7,447 nt of DNA from Paracoccaceae bacterium (GCA_020441345.1 JAGRMK010000122.1:640-8086), one strand, 5' to 3'; positions 1 through 4,910 are shown, numbered from the stretch's first letter. Made by a program: numbers and translations. The notes: generated from the letters alone by a model not told the origin.

Positions 1-444
1 GGCCAGGCGCTGCGCCAGATGCGCGGCGGTGGTGGTCTTGCCCGAGCCGCCCTTGAAGTTCATCACGCCGATGATCTGCAGATGGTCGCCGTCGCGCCGG
101 CCGGGCAGGTAATCGCCGGGTTTGCGCGCGGTCTTTTCCAGCAGCACCCGCAATTCATGCACGTCCTGCAAGGAGTAATTGCGCCGGTTGCCCGCGGTGA
201 TCTCGGGCGAGGGGCCCTTGCCCTCCAGGTGCAGCTTGCGCAGATACGAATCGTTGACGCCCAGAAGCGCCGCCGCCTCGCCCGAGGTCAGCTTGCGCAT
301 CGATTTCGAGGCATCGGGCGGAAACAGGCTTTCGCGCTGCGCGTGCAGTTGCGCCGCAAGCCATTCGGAATGCTGGCGAATAACCGCATTCAGGTCTTCG
401 GCCGGGGTCCCTTTTCCGGGCCCGTTGGGGGAGTGTCCGCTCAT
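1..444 (-). CDS. repA: RepA/ParA-type plasmid partition ATPase (N-terminal part, cut by window edge)
   Basis: Seen: reading leftward from the ATG at 444, 148 codons stay open to the window edge. Residues 50-105 form a MerR-like winged helix-turn-helix (LTSGEAAALLGVNDSYLRK, then GNRRNYSLQDVHELR). Residues 126-139 hold VMNFKGGSGKTTT, a deviant Walker A motif with KGG and the catalytic GKT. Family knowledge: this order and the HTH wording match RepA of RepABC replicons and related ParA ATPases of about 400 residues, which bind ATP and DNA, move plasmid copies to daughter cells with a ParB/RepB partner, and repress their own promoter. The start is well fixed because an in-frame TAG lies directly before the ATG; a GAGGG lies only 3 nt upstream and a GGAG 12 nt upstream, so the ribosome site is mediocre. 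About 250 residues (Walker B and C-terminus) and any repB/repC genes lie beyond the left edge. The choice between RepABC RepA and a stand-alone ParA cannot be settled here. Confidence 0.93.
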   Translation of the reverse strand, partial: MSGHSPNGPGKGTPAEDLNAVIRQHSEWLAAQLHAQRESLFPPDASKSMRKLTSGEAAALLGVNDSYLRKLHLEGKGPSPEITAGNRRNYSLQDVHELRVLLEKTARKPGDYLPGRRDGDHLQIIGVMNFKGGSGKTTTAAHLAQRLA

Positions 445-499
445 CTACCCTCGCATCTCCATGCCACAACTTGTAATCGTGTTCACGGTTTTTGGCGTT

Positions 500-521
500 T
501 AGTCGCGCTTTTTCGTGACTA
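500..521. repeat. Imperfect inverted repeat upstream of repA
   Basis: TAGTCGCG (500-507) pairs with CGTGACTA (514-521) with one mismatch around a CTTTTT loop. It lies about 56-77 nt before the repA start, where an operator or the start of the leader would be expected. The role is inferred only from position. Confidence 0.5.
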
Positions 522-526
522 TTGCC

Positions 527-538
527 TCTGCCGGCAGA
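527..538. repeat. Perfect 12-bp palindrome
   Basis: TCTGCCGGCAGA is its own reverse complement. A perfect 12-bp palindrome between a partition ATPase and DnaA boxes is a good candidate for a RepA- or ParB-type binding site, but I do not recognise it as a named parS sequence. Confidence 0.55.
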
Positions 539-551
539 TTCGCGCAAGCCT

Positions 552-572
552 TTTTCCACATCTTGTGGATAA
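552..572. promoter_or_regulatory. Inverted pair of DnaA boxes
   Basis: TTTTCCACA at 552-560 and, on the opposite strand, TTATCCACA (read as TGTGGATAA at 564-572) face each other across three bases (TCT). The second is a perfect match to the DnaA box consensus TTATCCACA; the first differs at one base and still fits the relaxed TTWTNCACA form. Such boxes bind the chromosomal initiator DnaA and occur in plasmid origins and replication-gene promoters. The close inverted pairing suggests cooperative binding, which is an inference. Confidence 0.7.
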
Positions 573-578
573 CTGCGG

Positions 579-592
579 GGCTTGCACAAGCC
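579..592. repeat. 14-bp inverted repeat GGCTTG-CA-CAAGCC
   Basis: Perfect 6-bp arms surround a 2-base centre. It sits 7 bp from the DnaA boxes and just upstream of the candidate parD promoter, so it could be an operator for the toxin-antitoxin complex or part of the replication control site. Function is not shown by the sequence. Confidence 0.45.
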
Positions 593-599
593 TCGCGGG

Positions 600-628
600 T
601 TGATTTGCGCAGAAAAGGGCGGTACGGT
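600..628 (+). promoter_or_regulatory. Candidate parDE promoter
   Basis: TTGATT (600-605) resembles a -35 box, and TACGGT (623-628) is a weak -10 box at the favoured 17-bp spacing. The short inverted arms CGGTA (620-624) and TACCG (641-645) flank the likely transcription start and might be the ParD operator. The -10 match is poor, so this is a positional candidate only. Confidence 0.3.
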
Positions 629-644
629 GCTCCAATGGACTACC

Positions 645-649
645 GGAGG
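645..649 (+). promoter_or_regulatory. parD ribosome-binding site that decides the start
   Basis: GGAGG lies 2 nt before a first ATG (652) and 5 nt before a second ATG (655). Normal Shine-Dalgarno spacing favours the second, so parD is taken to start at 655. Confidence 0.6.
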
Positions 650-654
650 GGATG

Positions 655-909
655 ATGGGCGTTCACAAGCAAAGTGTCAGTTTCACCGATGCCGCCTTTT
701 CCCATGTGCAGGCGCTGGTCGAGGCGGGCGAATACCCGACCGTCAGCGCCGCCGTCTCGGGCGAGCTGGCCCGCGCCCGCGCCGCCCGCGCGCGTGATCA
801 GGCGTTGCTGGAGGCCGAGGTGCAGCGCCGCCTGGCCCTGCCCGCCGACGACTGGCAGGCGGTGGACAGCCTGACCGCCGAGACCCGCGACTGGCTGGCC
901 GGGCGGTGA
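655..909 (+). CDS. parD: ParD-family antitoxin (ribbon-helix-helix)
   Basis: An 84-residue protein. Residues 5-10 (KQSVSF) look like the DNA-binding beta strand of a ribbon-helix-helix fold. The following helices (residues 11-46) contain HVQALVEAGEYPTVSAAVSG, matching the ParD pattern of 'lvesGrYasaSEvvr'. The alanine- and arginine-rich C-terminal half ends in a DDW...RDWLAGR segment that would wrap the toxin. Family role: it dimerises, represses its own operon, and binds and neutralises the ParE toxin made from the next gene. Residues 34-36 (AVS) replace the usual E-V-V at the start of helix 2, a mild divergence. Its TGA overlaps the parE ATG (TGATG), a sign of translational coupling. The start at 655 is chosen over 652 on RBS spacing. 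Length and pairing are typical of plasmid addiction modules. Confidence 0.85.
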   Translation: MGVHKQSVSFTDAAFSHVQALVEAGEYPTVSAAVSGELARARAARARDQALLEAEVQRRLALPADDWQAVDSLTAETRDWLAGR

Positions 910-1232
910 TGCGGCTTGTCCGGCATCCGCTGGTCGAGCAGGACATCCGCGCGCTGGCCGAACACATCCTGACCGTTTCCGGCGATCCGGCGGCGGCGTT
1001 GCGGCGCCTCGATGAGATCGACGCGCTGATCGCCGCTATCCTGCAAAACCCCGACCTGGGCACCCGGCTGGACGGCGCGCTGCACGGCTGGCGCGTGCGT
1101 CACGGCGGGCAGGGCAGGGCGCTGAGCATCGTCTACCGCGCGCAGGGCGACCGGCTGTTCGTGGCGCTGGTGGCCTTTGGCGGGCAGGACTGGCTGACCC
1201 GCGGCGCCGCGCGCGGCGGGTTCGGGGGCTGA
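909..1232 (+). CDS. parE: ParE/RelE-superfamily toxin
   Basis: A 107-residue protein starting at an ATG that overlaps the antitoxin stop. Seen: an N-terminal strand then helix (RLVRHPLVEQDIRALAEHI), the 'gdPaaAlr...idaliaaIlqnPdlGtr' helical region (residues 25-54), and C-terminal strands (LHGWRVRHG, ALSIVYRAQGDRLFVALV). This is the ParE_toxin layout. Family knowledge: ParE toxins poison DNA gyrase, while RelE members cut mRNA. The HPLVEQDI...NPDLG wording and the ParD partner favour ParE, but the target is an inference. The tail after residue 95 (WLTRGAARGGFGG) is a low-complexity Gly/Arg extension. The gene lies second in a two-gene operon next to the partition gene, where such modules kill plasmid-free daughter cells. 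No frameshift or stop is seen, so the module appears intact. Confidence 0.83.
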   Translation: MRLVRHPLVEQDIRALAEHILTVSGDPAAALRRLDEIDALIAAILQNPDLGTRLDGALHGWRVRHGGQGRALSIVYRAQGDRLFVALVAFGGQDWLTRGAARGGFGG

Positions 1233-1247
1233 GCGGGGCAGGGGGGC

Positions 1248-1262
1248 GATCAAGCGTTGATC
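1248..1262. repeat. Inverted repeat GATCAA-GCG-TTGATC
   Basis: Perfect 6-bp arms around three bases, 15 nt after parE. A second hairpin follows it. It could be an operator for the downstream gene or part of a transcription boundary; no U-tract follows. Confidence 0.4.
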
Positions 1263-1285
1263 CATGGGGGATTTGCCCCAAGGCT

Positions 1286-1300
1286 GGCGCGGAACGCGCC
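1286..1300 (+). terminator. GC-rich hairpin after parDE, possible terminator
   Basis: GGCGCG (1286-1291) and CGCGCC (1295-1300) form a perfect 6-bp, all-GC stem with a GAA triloop, between parE and the next gene. A T-run is missing (TGAAACAAAC follows), so it is not a classic intrinsic terminator. It may still stall polymerase or protect the parDE mRNA end. Confidence 0.3.
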
Positions 1301-1871
1301 TGAAACAAACCTGAGAATTCCATGTATATTAAATGGTTGCGCCCGTGTCTTTCGCTTGCTCTTGTGGCGCTTCTTTGAAGTCTCGCGGCCACGGCGCAGG
1401 CGCAGATCGCGCAGCTTCACGCGCCCGGTGGCGGGCAGATTTCGATCCTGAGCGGCGCCATGCCCACCGCCCGCGCACGCGCCCGGGTTCCCAGCGGCCC
1501 AGCGGCACCGAGGTCGCCATCCTGTCTGACGGCCCGCGCTATACCCTGGTGCGTCATGGCTCGACCAATGGCTGGGTCCGCAGCGATCTGGTCGTGATCC
1601 CGGCGGTTGTCGCGCTCGAGGGCGGAATCGAGGCATTCGACCAGAGCGCCTATCCTGAACGCCGCGCGGTCCATCTGCCCTTTGGCACCGAGCTGATCCG
1701 CCTTGATCAGATGGGCGCGGCCAGCCTGGTGACGCGGCGCAACGGGGCAGGGGAGCAGCGCCTGGTCGTGGGCAGTCACGGTCTGCGGATCTGCAATTCC
1801 TCGGGCGGGATCGCCGTGATCCAGCGGGTGCTGGCCGCGCAAGGCTTTGACCCGGGGGCAGCGACGGCCGC

Positions 1872-4073
1872 ATGGGCCCCCGGACCGAGGCCGCGATCCG
1901 CGCCTTCCGCGAGGCGAGCGGCATTCCCGAACCGTTCAGCGATCCGTGGTGCCTGAACGCGGTCCTGTCGCGGCTTCACACGCTGTCGATCCGCACCAAC
2001 ACCACGCCCGAGGCCGCCGTCCTCGAGGCTGCCATCGAGGACCTGCTGACGCCTGAAACGCTGCGCCGGCAACGCCGTCTGGCGGCAAACTGGTTCGAGG
2101 AACGCAACTGCGAGGCCCTGCGCGGCCTGCCGGCCGAGGCGCTTGGCGATCTGACGCTGGAAAACTGCGTGCAGGCCCGCACCCGCGAGCAACAGGAACA
2201 GCTTGCGGCGCGCTATTTCCAGCAGCGCGACTGTTCGGCGCTGGCGCAGGTCCCGGCCGCGTTCCACGGTGAAAACGCCCCGGCGGCCTGTCTGGCGCTG
2301 TTCGAGCGCGAAACCAACCTCGACGGATTCCGCGCCGCGATCCGCGGTGACGATTGCGACGAGGCCGACAGGTTGCGCCGCGTGCTCGGGCCGCATGCGC
2401 CAACCCGCGCCGCGGTGCTGGTGGGTGTCTGCCGCGACACGGTTCAGCGCGCATCCGACGAGACCGCGCTGGAAGACGCCATCGCGGCGGGTGATTGCGA
2501 CGCAATCGCCCCGCTGGAAGATCGGCTGGGACGCACGGGTGCAGGGGCCGAATGCCGGTTCAACGCGTTGCTGACCACAGGCACCGCCCGCGAGATGCTG
2601 CTGGCCGCCGCCCTCCTTGAGGCCGACCAGGAACCGGTCCGCGCCATTGCCGTCTACCGGGCGATGATCCAACGCTTCCCGCAAGATGATCTGGCGTTGC
2701 AAGCGGCGCAACGGTTGACGGCACTCAGCAGCGGTCCGGCGACCGCCACCACAACCAGCCCCGCGATCGCGGGCGCGGATGTGGGCGCAGGCACCGGACC
2801 CGCCGACACGGGCGGGCCCTATGCCGGGTTCTGCCCGGTGAACGGGTATTGCGGGGTTGTCGACGAAAACGGCTGGGTCCTGCCGCCCGCCTGGGGATAT
2901 GGCTTTTCCTTGACGGTCGGCGGCCTCTACGCTGACCTGTCGGTCGTCGACGGCGCGTTTCCAATGACCGACGAGGGCAACGCTGACCAGCACAACCCGA
3001 TCAGGCGCACAGATGTGCTTGGCATCCTGTTGAGCTCAGGGGGAACCTATGGCCTGCGCAGCCTTGGTGGCAACTGGGTGATTCCGCCGACCTTTCAAAA
3101 CCTTGGTCAGTTTGCAGAGACCGGGCTGGCCGCCGCGCGGCTGAACGACCGCTGGGGTCTTGTCGACCGGCAAGGCAACTGGGCGGTCACCCCTCGGTTC
3201 CAAAGGCTGCACAGTTTCGACGAGGCGGGATTGGCCCGTGCCCAGTTGGATGACCGCTATGGCTTTGTCGATGCGGGCGGGCAGTGGGTTATCCAGCCAA
3301 GGCCCGGTTATATCGCACCTTTTGGCGCAACCGGGTTGACCTCGGTCACGCCGCAAGGGCGCCCAGGCTTGATCGATCGCCGCGGCAATTGGGTCATTCC
3401 CCCGCTCAGCGATGCAGACCTGGACGCCGTGATACGCCAGAGCACCGACACCGACGTGATCTATGCCCATGCACACAGCATCCGAGACAGCAACCCTGCG
3501 CGGGCGTTCGAATTCTATCGTCGCGCCGCGGATCTGCGGGATGGTTATGCGCAAAACAGAACCGGGTACATGTATGACATCGGCGAAGGCGTCACCGAGA
3601 GCGACTCACAGGCGGTCCGCTACTATCGCCTTGTCGCCGAACAAGGTGTCGCTGCCGGGCAATTCAACCTTGGCTTGATGCTGGTCTATGGCCTTGGCAC
3701 GGCGCAGGATAGCGCCGCCGCCCGCACCTGGCTGAACCGCGCGCGTGAGAACGGATACGAAGACACGCGCGCGGTGCAATCGATCCTCGACGACCTTCGC
3801 GAACGCGACCGCTCCGCGCCGACCTATACGCCGCCCACCTACACCCCGCCCGTTCAGCAGGCGCCGCCCCCCCAGCGCCTGCCTGCATCTGGTGCCGGGC
3901 CAGACTGTGCGCACACCCGTGAACCTATCAAACGTGCGCAATTTTCTGGGGTCGGCTCTGCGGGGCAGGATGTACGGCGCTTATCTGAGGGTCATCAACG
4001 TAAACCACTATACCGGGATTGTGCATCTGCGGAGCACCGACACCGGCCGCACCCTGGACATGCGGTGTTCTGA
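1872..4073 (+). CDS. Open core of the broken gene: PG-binding end, Cys-pair repeats, WG repeats, Sel1 repeats
   Basis: This 733-codon stretch is the longest open frame of the damaged gene and may be called as a protein by itself. Its ATG is only the Met inside the PG_binding_1 motif (GRMGPRTEAA), with no ribosome site before it, so it is not a credible start. Residues 1-30 are the end of the PG-binding fold. Residues 75-230 hold four paired-cysteine helical units, and residues about 245-275 look TPR-like (EPVRAIAVYRAMIQRFPQDD). After an Ala/Thr/Gly linker, five WG units lie at about 325-515 (GYCGVVDENGW, TYGLRSLGGNW, RWGLVDRQGNW, RYGFVDAGGQW, RPGLIDRRGNW). Sel1-like units follow at about 540-635 (ARAFEFYRRAADLRDGYAQ; QAVRYYRLVAEQGVAAGQFN). 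Next comes a linker with two TYTPP copies. After the C7 run (about residue 666) this frame is wrong: the last 68 residues are spurious, and the real end lies in the +1 frame to 4083. WG and Sel1 repeats are protein-interaction modules; no catalytic motif is visible. Confidence 0.6.
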   Translation: MGPRTEAAIRAFREASGIPEPFSDPWCLNAVLSRLHTLSIRTNTTPEAAVLEAAIEDLLTPETLRRQRRLAANWFEERNCEALRGLPAEALGDLTLENCVQARTREQQEQLAARYFQQRDCSALAQVPAAFHGENAPAACLALFERETNLDGFRAAIRGDDCDEADRLRRVLGPHAPTRAAVLVGVCRDTVQRASDETALEDAIAAGDCDAIAPLEDRLGRTGAGAECRFNALLTTGTAREMLLAAALLEADQEPVRAIAVYRAMIQRFPQDDLALQAAQRLTALSSGPATATTTSPAIAGADVGAGTGPADTGGPYAGFCPVNGYCGVVDENGWVLPPAWGYGFSLTVGGLYADLSVVDGAFPMTDEGNADQHNPIRRTDVLGILLSSGGTYGLRSLGGNWVIPPTFQNLGQFAETGLAAARLNDRWGLVDRQGNWAVTPRFQRLHSFDEAGLARAQLDDRYGFVDAGGQWVIQPRPGYIAPFGATGLTSVTPQGRPGLIDRRGNWVIPPLSDADLDAVIRQSTDTDVIYAHAHSIRDSNPARAFEFYRRAADLRDGYAQNRTGYMYDIGEGVTESDSQAVRYYRLVAEQGVAAGQFNLGLMLVYGLGTAQDSAAARTWLNRARENGYEDTRAVQSILDDLRERDRSAPTYTPPTYTPPVQQAPPPQRLPASGAGPDCAHTREPIKRAQFSGVGSAGQDVRRLSEGHQRKPLYRDCASAEHRHRPHPGHAVF
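2109..2555 (+). repeat. Four-fold paired-cysteine helical repeat (41-residue period) inside the multidomain gene
   Basis: Cysteine codons fall at 2109/2166, 2232/2289, 2355/2430 and 2496/2553. Units 1, 2 and 4 have exactly 18 residues between the two Cys; unit 3 has 24. Unit starts are 41, 41 and 47 residues apart. The first Cys is preceded by N or D each time (RNC, RDC, DDC, GDC), and most are followed by an acidic or small residue and a helical Leu/Ala stretch. In an exported protein this suggests one disulfide per helical hairpin. I do not recognise the unit as a named family. Confidence 0.7.
2844..3404 (+). repeat. WG (KWG-type) repeat block, five units
   Basis: Units begin at about 2844, 3045, 3150, 3255 and 3360. 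The last four are exactly 105 nt (35 residues) apart, each with an aromatic- or Pro-Gly start, D-x-x-G-x-W core and V-(I/T)-(P/Q)-P turn. The first is separated by a 32-residue insertion that carries GGLYADLSVVDGAF. WG repeats form beta hairpin arrays used in protein contacts. Confidence 0.8.
3867..3873 (+). repeat. C7 homopolymer at the frame switch
   Basis: Seven cytosines sit in the Pro-rich linker codons. With C6, reading would pass into the well-coded C-terminal frame (LVPGQTVRTPVNL ... MRCSDLR). With C7, it runs 68 codons in a poor frame. This is either a slippage mutation, a phase-variable tract or a base-calling error. Confidence 0.6.
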
Positions 4074-4113
4074 CCTGCGCTAGCTTGGGTTTGTGTCAGG
4101 TTTCACAACCACC

Positions 4114-4138
4114 CCGGCACCATTGGTGATGGCGCCGG
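4114..4138 (+). terminator. Hairpin after the multidomain gene, possible terminator
   Basis: CCGGCACCAT (4114-4123) pairs with ATGGCGCCGG (4129-4138), a 10-bp stem with one A-C mismatch and a TGGTG loop, about 30 nt after the TAG. ACAACC (4105-4110) and GGTTGT (4137-4142) offer a competing outer pairing. No clear T-run follows, so intrinsic termination is only possible. Confidence 0.35.
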
Positions 4139-4259
4139 TTGTCACGCGGCCGGGTTATGGCCAGCCCGTTCCCCAGTCTGCCGATCCGCCTCCCAGCGGG
4201 CTCTGACCGCGCGCTCTGGATGCGACCGGGAATGACGGCGGCGGCGTCATGCCGCGCCT

Positions 4260-4865
4260 TTGCGCACCACGCCGTCCAGGTGCGCGACGGATTCGCGGGC
4301 GTCCTTGATCCCGCTCAACCTGTCCGCCTTCAACCGGTACCCCCAACCGTCGGCGGTCGCATTCGTCGGGGTCGGGTATCTTGGCGTCACGATCCTCATG
4401 CAATGCCGCGCCGAGGAACGGCTTGCCTCCTTGCGCGACGATGGCTGCCCGCCGGACCAAGACCACGCGAGGTGCCCCAGCAGGCTGAGCACCCTGAGGG
4501 CAAGTCAGCGCAGCCATGCGTCCGACCTGTCGCGGCACGCCGAGGACGCCGAGGCGCTTGCCGACAGGATCGCCCTGCTCGCCCGGTCGATGGAGATCTT
4601 CGAAACCGCCCCCGGGATCAGCGCGCGCGGCATTGGCCTGGAGTGGGATGTCGGAGACCACCCGCAAAGGCGCGAGACAGAGTTCGCGTTGCGGAATGAA
4701 TACGATCTCAGGGCGCTCAACTCGATCAGGCGAGTGGACGGAGACCTTGTCTTTGACGCGGCGGCACTCCTGCTGCAAGGACCGGTTTCACGCGGGGTCA
4801 CGACAAGAACGACCATCACGATTGCAACGGGCCGAAACATGCAACCGGTCGGCATCGTCCTATGA
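4260..4865 (+). CDS. Hypothetical protein with one membrane segment
   Basis: I do not recognise this protein. The frame is open from about 4236 and has no ATG before the membrane segment; TTG 4260 or TTG 4305 are the only early starts, and neither has a clear ribosome site. From about 4310 codon use is rich in G/C at third positions, as in real genes here. Seen: a hydrophobic stretch (AVAFVGVGYLGVTILM, about residues 32-47) that could be a single membrane helix. A charged, probably helical stretch follows (RHAEDAEALADRIALLARSM), then a better-ordered part (FETAPGISARGIGLEWDVGD ... FALRNEYDLRALNSIRRVDG ... FDAAALLLQGP). The upstream 4151-4310 segment looks equally coded in another frame (CRAFAHHAVQVRDGFAGVLD), so a frameshift near 4310 and a lost N-terminus are possible. 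It ends 45 nt before the convergent LprI gene. It may be an intact small protein or another decaying gene. Confidence 0.4.
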   Translation: MRTTPSRCATDSRASLIPLNLSAFNRYPQPSAVAFVGVGYLGVTILMQCRAEERLASLRDDGCPPDQDHARCPSRLSTLRASQRSHASDLSRHAEDAEALADRIALLARSMEIFETAPGISARGIGLEWDVGDHPQRRETEFALRNEYDLRALNSIRRVDGDLVFDAAALLLQGPVSRGVTTRTTITIATGRNMQPVGIVL

Positions 4866-4910
4866 CTTCGTCCCGTTGCTCGTGCTGCAATAGGCCCTCC
4901 GGCGGCGGGA

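Larger units (their letters stand above)
445..651. promoter_or_regulatory. Divergent repA / parDE control region, palindrome-dense, possible origin or partition site
   Basis: This 207-bp gap between the divergent repA and parD starts is less GC-rich than its flanks. It holds a series of inverted repeats, read base by base: ACAA-C-TTGT at 466-474, CGTG-TT-CACG at 478-487, TAGTCGCG paired with CGTGACTA (one mismatch) at 500-521, the perfect 12-bp TCTGCCGGCAGA at 527-538, an inverted pair of DnaA boxes at 552-572, and GGCTTG-CA-CAAGCC at 579-592. Known: upstream regions of RepABC-type operons carry RepA-autoregulated promoters and often palindromic partition sites. Inference: this DNA contains the repA promoter and operator and may be a parS- or origin-type element. 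Which palindrome has which role cannot be read from sequence. Confidence 0.6.
1322..4083 (+). pseudogene. Exported SH3 / PG-binding / WG-repeat / Sel1 multidomain protein, broken by a stop and three frameshifts
   Basis: Read from ATG 1322 the product begins MYIKWLRPCLSLALVALL, a clear signal peptide core. An in-frame TGA (1376-1378) then interrupts it, and the same frame continues SLAATAQAQ, a good cleavage region. Coding shifts frame near 1497-1500 into an SH3-like segment (GTEVAILSDGPRYTLVRHG, NGWVRSDLVV). It shifts again near 1865 inside a PG_binding_1 domain (IQRVLAAQGFDPG, then GPRTEAAIRAFREASG), and again at the C7 run 3867-3873 into the true C-terminus, which ends CSDLR at TAG 4081-4083. 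In order the domains are SH3-like, PG-binding, paired-cysteine helical repeats, five WG repeats, Sel1-like repeats, Pro-rich linker and a small C-terminal domain. A periplasmic, wall-associated scaffold role is inferred. The initiation site has no strong Shine-Dalgarno. Alternatives are sequencing indels, though the TGA is a substitution and not an indel. I am confident of the single ancestral gene, less so that it is dead in the living strain. Confidence 0.75.

Noticed and set aside
155..589. Minus-strand open frame of 144 codons overlapping repA
   Set aside because: It is the out-of-frame shadow of repA and its leader; the Arg/Gly/Ala-rich text has no domain, while the other frame has Walker A and the HTH.
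1376..1378. TGA as selenocysteine or recoded Trp
   Set aside because: No SECIS-like hairpin was seen and the site is in a signal peptide core; other genes in the window use TGA as stop (parD, parE, the LprI-like gene).
1776..2993. Minus-strand open frame of 405 codons
   Set aside because: It lies antisense to the Cys-repeat and WG core, which has recognisable domains. The antisense text is rich in R, G, A and Q without motifs and is a GC-bias artefact.
3867..3873. Programmed ribosomal frameshifting at the C7 run
   Set aside because: The required shift is possible, but no downstream stem, slippery heptamer of known type or conservation can be shown, and three other lesions already break the gene.
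4155..4778. Minus-strand open frame of 207 codons opposite the hypothetical membrane protein
   Set aside because: No domain, signal or helix pattern and typical shadow composition. The plus strand has a membrane segment and better third-position bias, though this choice is only moderately sure.
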